From assembly GCA_018831025.1 (NCBI GenBank), contig JAHJRB010000021.1, positions 1 to 20,524 of the forward strand: DNA of 20,524 nucleotides. Reading direction: 5' to 3'. Below the pieces are notes generated by a model that had not been told where the DNA came from, did not search any database, and was given only the letters and a program-made list of their open reading frames with translations. A program made the position numbers and the translations under genes. Positions 11,672 to 19,316 of the stretch are shown here, piece after piece. Origin of the DNA: Nanobdellota archaeon (lineage in GTDB: Archaea; Nanobdellota; Nanobdellia; SCGC-AAA011-G17; ARS1403). Numbering within the stretch: position 1 is the first letter of the stretch; each line of letters opens with the position of its first letter.

Positions 11672-12431
11672 GGAAACTAAGGAAGGAAGATATGTTTATT
11701 GTATTGTAGATAAATCTAAATCAATCAAATTTGGAAGAATTGGGATAGAAAACAATGAGGTTTATACAATAACTCATAAGGGTTTATGTGCAGTAGTTCA
11801 TAATTGTAAATCTCAAGCTTATATTTCTGATAATGAAGAAATGGTAAAAGATTGGATCAAAACACACCAGAACGTTATTGATATTGTTTCTGAAAAATTT
11901 AATACTGTTGTGCCATTAACTTTTGATATTATCGTAAAGGGTTCGAATAAAGATGTAGTGGATTGGTTAAGAAAAGATTATGAGCGACTTAAAAGAACTT
12001 TAAAAAAAGTTAAAGATAAACAAGAATTCGGTATACAAATTTTTTGGGATGAAGAGAAAATCGGAGAGAAGATTGCTGGGGTAAATCAGGAGATTCAAAA
12101 TTTAAAAAAAGGAATAAAAAAAGTATCGCAGGGAGAGGCTTATTTTTATAAAAATACAATAGAAACCATTCTTAAAAAAGAAATGGAAGAAAAGGCTGAT
12201 GAATATTTTAAAAAATTCTATAATATGATTAGAGAGCATGTAAATAATACTAAAATTGATAAATTAAAAAAAGAAAAGGACAAGCAGATGTTGATGAATT
12301 TATCTTGTTTAATACATAAAAATAAAGTTAAAAAATTAGGAGCTGAGTTAGAGAAAATTAATAGGTTGGATGGATTTTCAGTTAAGTTTACAGGACCATG
12401 GCCACCTTACTCTTTTGTAAGTCCAGGATAG
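11640..12431 (+). CDS. gvpL: Gas vesicle protein GvpL (GvpF/L family)
   Basis: A 263-residue GvpF/L protein. The start is TTG 11640, with GGGAGG (11628-11633) 6 nt upstream, inside the gvpK end. It opens with EGRYVYCIVDKSK, includes TVVPLTFDIIVKG near residue 90, and closes with the family hallmark FTGPWPPYSFVSPG, which also occurs in gvpF. The long charged coiled-coil middle (residues 135-225) is more extended than in gvpF. GvpL binds several accessory Gvps and GvpA in haloarchaea. It ends with TAG and is 3 nt from gvpM. Confidence 0.93.
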   Translation: MEQEIQQKLGEETKEGRYVYCIVDKSKSIKFGRIGIENNEVYTITHKGLCAVVHNCKSQAYISDNEEMVKDWIKTHQNVIDIVSEKFNTVVPLTFDIIVKGSNKDVVDWLRKDYERLKRTLKKVKDKQEFGIQIFWDEEKIGEKIAGVNQEIQNLKKGIKKVSQGEAYFYKNTIETILKKEMEEKADEYFKKFYNMIREHVNNTKIDKLKKEKDKQMLMNLSCLIHKNKVKKLGAELEKINRLDGFSVKFTGPWPPYSFVSPG

Positions 12432-12434
12432 AAA

Positions 12435-12695
12435 ATGAAACCAATAAGAAATAAAAATGTAACCTTTGTTGATTTACTAGACAGAGTTTTAGATAAGGGA
12501 TTGGTGATTAATGCTGATATTATTGTCTCAGTTGCTGATATCCCTTTAATTGGAATTAATTTAAGAGCAGCATTAGCAGGAATGGAAACTATGTTGGAAT
12601 ATGGTGTAATGGAAGAATGGGATAAGACTTTAAGAAATATAGCAATAAAGGAAAGGAAAAAGATAGAAGAAAAAGCTGTAGAGGTAGTAGTATAA
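12435..12695 (+). CDS. gvpM: Gas vesicle protein GvpM (GvpA family)
   Basis: An 86-residue GvpA-family minor shell protein. The core VTFVDLLDRVLDKGLVINADIIVSVADIPLIGINLRAALAGMETMLEYG (9-57) has the GvpJ/M pattern: LDKGLVINADI and a Pro in the turn (ADIPLIGI). It lacks the zinc-ribbon tail of the two J-like genes, ending EKAVEVVV instead. It lies after gvpL, completing the K-L-M order. Overlap with the next ATG is 1 nt. Confidence 0.9.
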   Translation: MKPIRNKNVTFVDLLDRVLDKGLVINADIIVSVADIPLIGINLRAALAGMETMLEYGVMEEWDKTLRNIAIKERKKIEEKAVEVVV

Positions 12696-12958
12696 TGGGA
12701 ATTTTTAGGACTGTAGTGGAATCTATTTTAGGTCCCATAGCTTCAACTGCTGATCTTCAGAGATTTGGAAAATGGAAGAAAGATTTAGAAGATGCTTTAG
12801 CAGAGCTTGAAAAGAAGTATAAAAAGAAGAAGTTGTCTAAGGCAGAGTATATAAAAAGAAAAACAGAGTTAGAAAAGAAACTGAAAAAAGCTGAAGAGCT
12901 AATAAAGAAATCAAAAGAGAGATTTGAAAAGACTTCTCATAAGGAAATAAGGCTTTAA
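12695..12958 (+). CDS. Small coiled-coil protein, GvpG-like C-terminal half
   Basis: An 87-residue protein. Residues 1-25 (GIFRTVVESILGPIASTADLQRFG) are hydrophobic/amphipathic; residues 28-80 are a Lys/Glu coiled coil, LEDALAELEKKYKKKKLSKAEYIKRKTELEKKLKKAEE. The KKLSKAEYIKRKTELEKKL part is the short L-[ST]-x-x-E-[FY] segment also found in GvpG, so it may be a GvpG-related assembly protein, though the N-terminal D-D-L-L motif is absent. It is the next-to-last gene of the operon and ends 1 nt before the ArsA-like gene. Confidence 0.65.
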   Translation: MGIFRTVVESILGPIASTADLQRFGKWKKDLEDALAELEKKYKKKKLSKAEYIKRKTELEKKLKKAEELIKKSKERFEKTSHKEIRL

Positions 12959-12959
12959 A

Positions 12960-14876
12960 ATGTCTGATATTCTTAAAAAAGATTTAAAACTATTATTATT
13001 TGGAGGTAAGGGTGGGACTGGCAAAACAACAGCTGCTGCATCAACTGCTTTATATGCTGCTAAACAAGGGAAAAAAGTCTTAGTTTTCTCTACCGATCCA
13101 GTACTTTCTTTATCAGATTCTTTTAAGTGTAAGATTGGGAATAAAGTAACTAATATAACAAAAAATGTTGATGCTTTAGAAATGGATACAGATACTATTT
13201 TAGAAGAGTTTAGGGAAAATTATAATGCAACTATTCAGCAGATAATTAGTGAAGGGACATATCTAGATGAAGAAGACACTTTAAGATTTTCAGAGCTACC
13301 ATTTCCTGGTATGGATGAATTTATGGCTCTGGTGAAGATAATAGATTTTTTAGATAAAGATGAATATGATCTTTATATTTTAGATACAGCTCCAAGTGGT
13401 CATACAATCAGGTTATTAGCTCTGCCAGATTTAATTATTAAATGGACTGATGTTTTAATTAAAATGCATGCTAAAAAAGGTGTTATAATGAAAAGTTTTT
13501 TTGGTAAAGCTGTGAAAGATAGAGCTGATAGATTTTTAACAAAATTACAAAATGACATTAAAAGAGTGAGAGCGACTTTAATGGATAAAGAAAAAACACA
13601 ATTTGTTGTTATAACAATAGCAGAGGCAATGGGTGTATATGAAACAACTAGGTTTATTAAAATACTTGAGAGTTATAAAATTCCTATTGGTCATATCATA
13701 TTTAACAAAATTATTCCAAATAACAAATGTGATTTTTGCAATTCAGTTAGGAAAGAACAGCAAAGATATATTAAAAAAATTAAGAAAGAATTTTCATATG
13801 ATATTATAGAAGCACCATTATTTCCATATGAAATTAGGGGCTTAGAAAATTTATATTTTTTTAGCAAGGCTTTATATGGAGAAGATTATCAAGTTGAGTT
13901 TAAAAAATTTAGTTTATTTTCATTTTCTAAAAATACATTGCATAAACCTTCAAAAATGCATAGTGTTTTTGAAAAAGATTTGAAATTACTGCTTTTTGGA
14001 GGTAAGGGTGGAACCGGAAAAACATCTATGGCAACATCTACTGCTCTTCAAGCAGCAAAGCAAGGTAAGAAAGTCCTGGTTTTTTCTACAGATCCTGCTC
14101 ATTCCTTATCAGACTCTTTTGATAAAGATATAGGGGATAAAATTACATATATTACTAAAAATGTCTATGCACAAGAAATAGATGCTGTAAAACTTTTTAA
14201 AAATTTAAAAAAAGAATATAAAGAAGAAGTCAAGAATTTCTTTAAGAGACTTCTGACTCCTAAAAGAGGTATTTCTTTGCCTCTTGATGAGGAGATAATG
14301 GCAGATTTATTTGATCTTAGTCCGCCAGGTGTTGATGAATTAATGGCCTTAAAAAAAATATTAGATTTTATAGATAGCAAAGAATATGATTTGTTTATTC
14401 TTGATACAGCGCCTACTGGTCATACATTAAGATTGTTAGCTTTGCCAGATGAGGCTATAGAATGGATGCAATTTATAATAGATATCAAAACAAAGTATCC
14501 AACAACTGGAGAAGTGGGAGATTCATTAGGAACAACCTTAAAGACAATTAAAAGAGGAAGAAAAATACTTACAAATCCTGCTCAAACAGAGTTCATTCCT
14601 GTTACAGCACCAAATGCCTTAAGCATATATCAGACAGAAAGACTGATTAATAATCTTGGCAAATTAAAAATTCCAGTTGAATATATGGTTGTCAATAAAA
14701 TTATTCCAACTAACAAATGTGATTTTTGTAAATCAAGAAGAAAACAACAAGAAAATTATATTAGAGAGATTAATAAAAAATTTTCTAAGTATAAAATTAC
14801 AGAGATGCCACAATTTGAATATGAAATTAATGGTCTTAAGAAATTAACAGAATTTTCTGAAACTTTATTTAGATAA
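12960..14876 (+). CDS. Tandem ArsA/Get3-like ATPase
   Basis: A 638-residue protein made of two ArsA/Get3 halves (about residues 1-325 and 336-638). P-loops GGKGGTGKTT (15-24) and GGKGGTGKTS (347-356) are of the deviant Walker A type. Switch I is TDPVLSLSD in half 1 and TDPAHSLSD in half 2. Switch II is LDTAPSGHT and LDTAPTGHT. Cys257/Cys260 and Cys587/Cys590 are CDFC pairs like the zinc-binding CxxC of Get3. Family members deliver tail-anchored membrane proteins (Get3) or drive arsenite efflux (ArsA). There is no arsB or arsR here, and it is the last gene of the gvp operon, so a role in handling hydrophobic vesicle subunits is more likely. Half 1 has VL where half 2 has AH. Confidence 0.9.
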   Translation: MSDILKKDLKLLLFGGKGGTGKTTAAASTALYAAKQGKKVLVFSTDPVLSLSDSFKCKIGNKVTNITKNVDALEMDTDTILEEFRENYNATIQQIISEGTYLDEEDTLRFSELPFPGMDEFMALVKIIDFLDKDEYDLYILDTAPSGHTIRLLALPDLIIKWTDVLIKMHAKKGVIMKSFFGKAVKDRADRFLTKLQNDIKRVRATLMDKEKTQFVVITIAEAMGVYETTRFIKILESYKIPIGHIIFNKIIPNNKCDFCNSVRKEQQRYIKKIKKEFSYDIIEAPLFPYEIRGLENLYFFSKALYGEDYQVEFKKFSLFSFSKNTLHKPSKMHSVFEKDLKLLLFGGKGGTGKTSMATSTALQAAKQGKKVLVFSTDPAHSLSDSFDKDIGDKITYITKNVYAQEIDAVKLFKNLKKEYKEEVKNFFKRLLTPKRGISLPLDEEIMADLFDLSPPGVDELMALKKILDFIDSKEYDLFILDTAPTGHTLRLLALPDEAIEWMQFIIDIKTKYPTTGEVGDSLGTTLKTIKRGRKILTNPAQTEFIPVTAPNALSIYQTERLINNLGKLKIPVEYMVVNKIIPTNKCDFCKSRRKQQENYIREINKKFSKYKITEMPQFEYEINGLKKLTEFSETLFR

Positions 14877-14882
14877 GTTTAT

Positions 14883-15323
14883 TTATTCTTTGGATAACAA
14901 AGCATTAACTAATAAAGGTTTCATAGATTGAAATAATTTAATATTGCCTCTTCTTAAGGATATATTATTAAATAATACAATCTTCATATTACCATATTTT
15001 GGTGGATTATTAACTAAATCTACAAAGAATTTTTTGCTCATTCCTATTGCCATATCTGTATCATCATTTTTACCAGAGACAAATTGTATTTTGCCATTTT
15101 CAATCACAATTGAAAAACTTATTTCTGGTACTCCAGTAAGGTCCATTCTGCAAGAAATGTATCCTATTTTTTTAGCTGTTTCTTTTACAATATCTTTTTT
15201 GATCATATCATTATATAACCTTCTAGCTTTCTTTAATAGTTCTTTTTCACTAAAATCATATTTTTCTTTAGAAGATAGTTTCTTAATTATTTTTCTTTTG
15301 TGCAAAGTTTGATGTTTGAACAT
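14883..15323 (-). CDS. SCP2-like lipid-binding domain protein
   Basis: A 146-residue protein. The N-terminal 45 residues are basic and helical. GVPEISFSIVIENGKIQFVSGKNDDTDMAIGMSKKFFVDLVNNP and MKIVLFNNISLRRGNIKLFQSMKPLLV have the strand-helix pattern of the SCP2 sterol-carrier fold, including the final G-x-I-x-L-x-x-x-L-K-x-L motif. Such domains bind lipids or acyl chains. It ends 6 nt from the ArsA-like gene stop (convergent) and starts 18 nt after the Lys-rich gene upstream, so it is in the same unit as that gene. Gas vesicle involvement is only by proximity. No SD was seen; the call is moderate. Confidence 0.6.
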   Translation of the reverse strand: MFKHQTLHKRKIIKKLSSKEKYDFSEKELLKKARRLYNDMIKKDIVKETAKKIGYISCRMDLTGVPEISFSIVIENGKIQFVSGKNDDTDMAIGMSKKFFVDLVNNPPKYGNMKIVLFNNISLRRGNIKLFQSMKPLLVNALLSKE

Positions 15324-15341
15324 TATGAATTAATTAAAAAT

Positions 15342-15890
15342 TTATTTTTTAAAGAATTTTTTGAAGTGTTTGTGTATATGTTTATGCATTTTTTTAATAT
15401 GGTAATCTATCCCTTTTGGTTTTTTAGTTTGTTTTGATTTTTTCTTTTTTCTTTTCTGAATTTTTTTGGGTTTTGGTGGTTTGGGTGTTTTTTTAATAAG
15501 AGATTTTTTAACAATAGATTTCTTTTTTATTTTTCTTCTTTGAACTTTCTTTTCTGGTTTTGGTGGAGTTGATTTAGGTAACTTTTTTTTCTTGGTTATA
15601 GTGGGTTTCTTTTTAATTATTTTTTTTCTTTTTGGTATAATCTTTTTAGCTTCTTTAAGTTTTTCGGTTTGTGGTTTTTTTTCAACTTTAATTTCTTTAG
15701 GAGTAATAATAATATTTTCTTCTTTCTTTACAGCTTTCTTTTTAACTTTTTTAGTTATTTCTTTCTTTATTGGTGGTTTTTCTGATAATGGTTTGGGTTT
15801 ATGTATTTTCTTAACTTCTTCTTTTTCTTTTAAAACAGAAGCACCCAGCTTTACAGTAGGATGAATAGGTACGGTTATCCAAGTTCTCAT
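15342..15890 (-). CDS. Lys/Pro-rich disordered protein with N-terminal HP motif
   Basis: A 182-residue, extremely basic protein, about 40% Lys by eye, with Pro-rich linkers such as PPKPEKK and PPKPKK. The N-terminus MRTWITVPIHPTVKLGA is conserved in form with the neighbouring small protein MKHYIPVHPRKILGV, and the C-terminal DYHIKKMHKHIHKHFKKFF is a His-rich amphipathic segment. It could bind nucleic acid or acidic surfaces; there is no recognised family. The promoter is an operator copy (ATCGAAAACCGAT, 15934-15946) immediately followed by a TATATAAG box (minus strand), the same arrangement as at CDC48. Confidence 0.7.
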   Translation of the reverse strand: MRTWITVPIHPTVKLGASVLKEKEEVKKIHKPKPLSEKPPIKKEITKKVKKKAVKKEENIIITPKEIKVEKKPQTEKLKEAKKIIPKRKKIIKKKPTITKKKKLPKSTPPKPEKKVQRRKIKKKSIVKKSLIKKTPKPPKPKKIQKRKKKKSKQTKKPKGIDYHIKKMHKHIHKHFKKFFKK

Positions 15891-15924
15891 ATTAGAAATT
15901 GTTTATTTTCTTTTATTTAAGTCT

Positions 15925-15946
15925 AACTTATATATCGAAAACCGAT
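15925..15946 (-). promoter_or_regulatory. Operator fused to TATA box, Lys-rich gene promoter
   Basis: Operator ATCGGTTTTCGAT on the minus strand (15934-15946), with one half-site mismatch, directly abuts a TATATAAG box at about 15926-15933. A bound factor would sit over the TFB recognition element. Confidence 0.6.
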
Positions 15947-15960
15947 TTAAATTAAAGAAA

Positions 15961-16122
15961 TTATTTTTTAACTTTTTTAGGTTCTTCACTTTTATACTCA
16001 ACCTTTCTCTTTACTATTTCTTTCTTTTTAGGTTTTACTTTCTTCTTTTCAATTGGTTTACTTTCAACAATAGTAGTAACGCCCAATATTTTTCTAGGAT
16101 GAACTGGAATATAATGTTTCAT
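15961..16122 (-). CDS. Small Lys-rich protein with N-terminal HP motif
   Basis: A 53-residue protein, MKHYIPVHPRKILGVTTIVESKP followed by a Lys/Glu-rich tail (KKKVKPKKKEIVKRKVEYKSEEPKKVKK). The opening resembles that of the next gene downstream (MRTWITVPIHPTVKLGA), so the two are likely paralogues with tails of different length. The start ATG at 16122 lies in a region with a TATTTAAATA-type box near 16150 and an operator copy at 16168-16180. Function unknown. Confidence 0.6.
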   Translation of the reverse strand: MKHYIPVHPRKILGVTTIVESKPIEKKKVKPKKKEIVKRKVEYKSEEPKKVKK

Positions 16123-16167
16123 TCTTTTTTATTATATTTTAAACACATATTTAAATATTATTACAAT

Positions 16168-16180
16168 ATCGAAAGCTGAT
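16168..16180. promoter_or_regulatory. Operator copy with one mismatched half
   Basis: ATCGAAAGCTGAT keeps one perfect ATCGA half-site; the other half is CTGAT instead of TCGAT. It is about 10 bp upstream of the TATA-like box for the small Lys-rich gene and 2 bp from the stop of the 192-residue gene. Confidence 0.5.
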
Positions 16181-16181
16181 A

Positions 16182-16760
16182 TTAACCTAAATTTTTAATT
16201 TGAATATCTTTTTGTATTAAAGGTTTAACATTATGATGAGCACCAATAAATAAAAATCCAGTTTCACTTTCTTTTAATGTTTTATCTACTCTCTCTGCTA
16301 TAAATTTATCACGTTTTTTTAACAAACTATCTTTTTTATTTTCATATTCTTTCATTGCTTCCTTTCTTTTTTTGTAGCTTTCTTGAAGTTTCTTAACATA
16401 ATTATACTCTTCTAATAATATTTTAGGATCTTCTGTCATTTCAATAGTTGCACCTTTTTCAATCATTTTTTTAATTATCTGATAGTTTTTACTACCTTTC
16501 TCAGCAGTTTCATTAACTATTTTTAAAGCTAATTCACCATCAACAGGCATTCCATCTTGATAGATTCTAACTTTACCATAATCTAAATCAAGTTTGTCAA
16601 TCGCTTCCTCAACTTCATCCCAAAATTTCTCAATCTTTTTTTGATTTTCTTCCCATGCTTTTTTTCCAAGTTTTTCTATTCCTTTTTGTCTTAAAACATC
16701 TTTCATACTACCCATATCAGCAGGTGTATGTACAATTGCTTGAATGATTAAGGTTCTCAT
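16182..16760 (-). CDS. Conserved-looking protein of unknown function
   Basis: A 192-residue soluble protein. The N-terminal strand RTLIIQAIVHTPADMGSM is followed by a helical region with FWDEVEEAIDKLDLDYGKVRIYQDGMPVDGELALKIVNETAEKGSKNYQIIKKMIEKGATIEMTEDPKILLEEY (residues 46-119). A coiled coil (YVKKLQESYKKRKEAMKEYENKKD) comes next, and the C-terminus GFLFIGAHHNVKPLIQKDIQI has a conserved-looking His-His pair. The VHTPADMGS, YQDGMPV, TEDP and GAHHNV motifs suggest an enzyme-like or binding family, but I cannot name it. It is the last gene of the CDC48 unit and starts directly at the stop of the 46-residue gene. Confidence 0.65.
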   Translation of the reverse strand: MRTLIIQAIVHTPADMGSMKDVLRQKGIEKLGKKAWEENQKKIEKFWDEVEEAIDKLDLDYGKVRIYQDGMPVDGELALKIVNETAEKGSKNYQIIKKMIEKGATIEMTEDPKILLEEYNYVKKLQESYKKRKEAMKEYENKKDSLLKKRDKFIAERVDKTLKESETGFLFIGAHHNVKPLIQKDIQIKNLG

Positions 16761-16901
16761 TTATTGCTTTTTCTTCTTAACAGCTTCTATTATCCAGATA
16801 TGACTTCCTCCTTTTCCTTTTTTAACAGATTCCTTAATAATTTCTAAACCCCTTTTAGCATAAATATGTTGCAAGTCTTCTTCAAGTGTCATATAATTCA
16901 T
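16761..16901 (-). CDS. Small protein, 46 residues, in the CDC48 operon
   Basis: MNYMTLEEDLQHIYAKRGLEIIKESVKKGKGGSHIWIIEAVKKKKQ, an open frame between the zinc-finger gene and the 192-residue gene, with its stop codon directly abutting the next start. A second ATG three codons in is an alternative start. The AKRGLEIIKESVKKGKGGSHIWIIEA segment looks like a strand-helix-strand half domain. Its packing between two genes supports a real gene; its function is unknown. Confidence 0.6.
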   Translation of the reverse strand: MNYMTLEEDLQHIYAKRGLEIIKESVKKGKGGSHIWIIEAVKKKKQ

Positions 16902-16902
16902 T

Positions 16903-17040
16903 TTAAGCCCTCTTTTTTTCTACAATTTTCTTTTTATTTTTTCTTAATTTAACTTTACAAGCATAACAAAGATATTTTTTATTTTCTTTATTAAAATGAA
17001 CTTTTCTTTCTTGTTTACAACTTTCACATAATCTTCTCAT
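16903..17040 (-). CDS. Small zinc-finger protein
   Basis: A 45-residue protein MRRLCESCKQERKVHF..., with Cys5/Cys8 (CESC) and Cys25/Cys28 (CYAC), a four-Cys zinc-binding arrangement, and a Lys/Arg-rich C-terminus. It is 9 nt downstream of the CDC48 stop and its stop is 1 nt past the start of the following 46-residue gene (16901), so it is co-transcribed with CDC48. The basic tail suggests a nucleic acid or ribosome contact, by inference. Confidence 0.7.
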   Translation of the reverse strand: MRRLCESCKQERKVHFNKENKKYLCYACKVKLRKNKKKIVEKKRA

Positions 17041-17049
17041 TTAGTTTTG

Positions 17050-19173
17050 TTATAGCTCTCTTGTTTTAATATCTTCAAAGGCTTGTTTTAAATGCTTTGC
17101 TTCTATTTTAAATTTCTTAACCTCTTTTTTAACAGTATCTTCTTTTCTTTTTCCTATAAATTCTCTAATTGCAAACTTTGAAGCGGTTGCACAAATAGCC
17201 TCTATATCTGCTCCACTATAATTTTTAGTTTTTTTAGCTAACTGTTTTAAATCAACATCACTAGCTAATGGTTTGTCTTTTGTATGAATCTTAAAAATCT
17301 CTAATCTTGTTTTTTCATCTGGTAAAGAAACCTCAATTAATCTATCAAATCTTCCTGGACGTAATAAAGCTGGTTCAATTAAATCTTTTCTATTGGAAGC
17401 AGCTAATATTAAAACATCTTTCAACTCTTCAATACCATCTAGCTCTGTCAAGAGTTGAGAAACAAATCTTTCACTTACACCAGAATCACCACTTCTTGTT
17501 CCTCGCTCAGGAGCAACTGCATCTAATTCATCAAGGAATAAAATACAAGGACTACTTTGGTTTGCTTTTCTAAATATCTCCCTTACTTTTTTTTCACTCT
17601 CTCCAACATACTTGCTAATTAATTCAGATCCTTTAATAGAGATAAAATTTATTTCCGACTCAGAAGCAACTGCTTTAGCAAGCAGAGTTTTGCCAGTTCC
17701 TGGAGATCCATATAACAATATACCTTTTGGTGCTTTTGTTTTTGAATATTCAAAAAGTTCTGAGTATTTTAAAGGCCATTCTACTGCTTCTATTAATTCC
17801 TGTTTTGCTTTTTCTAAGCCACCAATGTCAGACCATTTGATATTTGGAATTTCAATTGACACTTCTCTTAATGCTGAGGGTTCAATCAACTTTAATGCTT
17901 CATAAAAATCTTCTTTTGTTATTTCTAATTTTTCAATAATCTTAGATGATATGTCTTTTTCAAGATTAATTTTTGGCATTATTTTACGTAATGCATGCAT
18001 ACCAGCTTCTTTGCATAACCCAGATAAATCTGCTCCAACAAAGCCATGAGTAATATTAGCTAATTCATCTAAATTAATATCTTTTGAAAGTGGCATACCA
18101 CGAGAATGAACCTGTAAAATTTCTTTTCTGCCATTTTTATCTGGAACTCCAATTTCTATTTCTCTGTCAAATCTACCTCCTCTTCTAAGTGCTTCATCTA
18201 AAATATCTGGCTTGTTTGTTGCACCAATTACAATAACTTGGCCTCTAGCTTTTAAGCCATCCATTAAAGATAATAATTGAGAAACAACTCTTCTTTCTAA
18301 TTGTCGCTCACCCGTCATTTCATCTCTTTTTGGAGCTATTGAATCAATTTCATCAATAAAGATAATACTTGGAGCATTTTGTTCTGCTTCTTCAAATATC
18401 TCTCTAAGTTTCAGTTCACTATCTCCATAGTATTTCGTCATTATCTCAGGTCCTTTAATTGAAATAAAGTGAACATCTGATTCAGAAGCAACTGCTTTAG
18501 CAAGTAAAGTTTTGCCAGTTCCAGGAACACCATATAATAAAACACCTTTTGGTGGATCAATGCCAATATTTTGGAATAGCTCTGGATGTCTTAATGGCAA
18601 CTCAATCATCTCCCTTACAAGGTCTATTTCTTTTCTTAACCCACCTATGTCTTCGTACATAACGTCTACAGCACCAACTTCTGCTAATTTTTCTTTTAGT
18701 TTAATTTGTGTATCTTTTGTTACAATCACAATATCAGAAGGTTCTGTATTTTTAATAGTAAATGTCAAAGGATTTCCTAGCATCTCTACTCTAACTCTTT
18801 GTCCTTTAATAATAGGTTGTCCTTCCAATACCTTAAGCAGGTATTCTTCTCCTTTAATAATCCTAATTGGTTGGGAGGGAGCTAAAATAACTTTTTTAGC
18901 AGATTTTACTTCTATTTTATTTATTCTTACTTTATCATTAATGCCAATTCCAGCATTGTTTCTAATATCCCCATCAATCCTAATTATACCATTACTATCT
19001 TCTGGGTAGCCAGGCCATACAATAGCACAAGCTGTTTTTTTACCTTTTATTTTAATAACATCACCACTAACTAACTTTAATTTTTCCATATCATCTTTAT
19101 CAATTCTAGCTATACCTCTACTAGCATCTCTATGCTCTGCTTCTTCTACAGACAAAATAAATTCATTTGGCAT
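17050..19173 (-). CDS. cdc48: CDC48/VAT-family AAA+ ATPase
   Basis: A 707-residue archaeal CDC48/VAT unfoldase. Residues 1-170 are the double-psi barrel N-domain (LSVEEAEHRDASRGIARID, GDVIKIKG). D1 has Walker A GVPGTGKT (215-222), with Val where Pro is usual, Walker B IIFIDEID (270-277) and RRGGRFDREIE as its arginine region, with Gly where Pro is usual. D2 has Walker A GSPGTGKT (489-496), Walker B ILFLDELD (544-551) and LLRPGRFDRLIE. It unfolds proteins for degradation or complex remodelling. There is no clear proteasome-docking HbYX at the C-terminus (ends TREL). The promoter has a perfect operator copy next to a TATA box (about 19213-19237), so it may be in the same regulon as the gas vesicle genes. 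It heads a unit with three small downstream genes. Confidence 0.96.
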   Translation of the reverse strand: MPNEFILSVEEAEHRDASRGIARIDKDDMEKLKLVSGDVIKIKGKKTACAIVWPGYPEDSNGIIRIDGDIRNNAGIGINDKVRINKIEVKSAKKVILAPSQPIRIIKGEEYLLKVLEGQPIIKGQRVRVEMLGNPLTFTIKNTEPSDIVIVTKDTQIKLKEKLAEVGAVDVMYEDIGGLRKEIDLVREMIELPLRHPELFQNIGIDPPKGVLLYGVPGTGKTLLAKAVASESDVHFISIKGPEIMTKYYGDSELKLREIFEEAEQNAPSIIFIDEIDSIAPKRDEMTGERQLERRVVSQLLSLMDGLKARGQVIVIGATNKPDILDEALRRGGRFDREIEIGVPDKNGRKEILQVHSRGMPLSKDINLDELANITHGFVGADLSGLCKEAGMHALRKIMPKINLEKDISSKIIEKLEITKEDFYEALKLIEPSALREVSIEIPNIKWSDIGGLEKAKQELIEAVEWPLKYSELFEYSKTKAPKGILLYGSPGTGKTLLAKAVASESEINFISIKGSELISKYVGESEKKVREIFRKANQSSPCILFLDELDAVAPERGTRSGDSGVSERFVSQLLTELDGIEELKDVLILAASNRKDLIEPALLRPGRFDRLIEVSLPDEKTRLEIFKIHTKDKPLASDVDLKQLAKKTKNYSGADIEAICATASKFAIREFIGKRKEDTVKKEVKKFKIEAKHLKQAFEDIKTREL

Positions 19174-19204
19174 TTTTCTTCAAGCATAAAATATGATTAA
19201 TTAA

Positions 19205-19237
19205 CTATTTAAATATTTTTATAAATCGAAAGTCGAT
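19205..19237 (-). promoter_or_regulatory. CDC48 promoter and operator (divergent region)
   Basis: Operator ATCGAAAGTCGAT (19225-19237) matches ATCGA-N3-TCGAT exactly and is followed on the minus strand by TTTATAAAAATATTTAAATA (TATA) before the CDC48 start. On the plus strand the divergent gene at 19317 has its own AAATATATTTAA box near 19287, about 50 bp from the operator. Confidence 0.6.
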
Positions 19238-19316
19238 AATAAAGAAAATTATTTAAATAATAATGTATATATATCCAGAAAGAAGGATTAAATATATTTA
19301 ATTATAAGGTTAAAAA

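Noticed and set aside
12960..14876. Arsenite-efflux ArsA annotation
   Set aside because: The tandem-ATPase layout fits ArsA, but no arsB, arsR or arsD is nearby and the gene is fused to a gvp operon, so I kept the broader ArsA/Get3-like name.
14883..15323. Plus-strand frame of 122 residues opposite the SCP2-like gene, and similar hydrophobic frames opposite CDC48 and Lys-rich genes
   Set aside because: They are mirror frames of AT-rich, Lys-rich genes (Lys codons read as Phe on the other strand); the real genes have recognisable domains and promoters.
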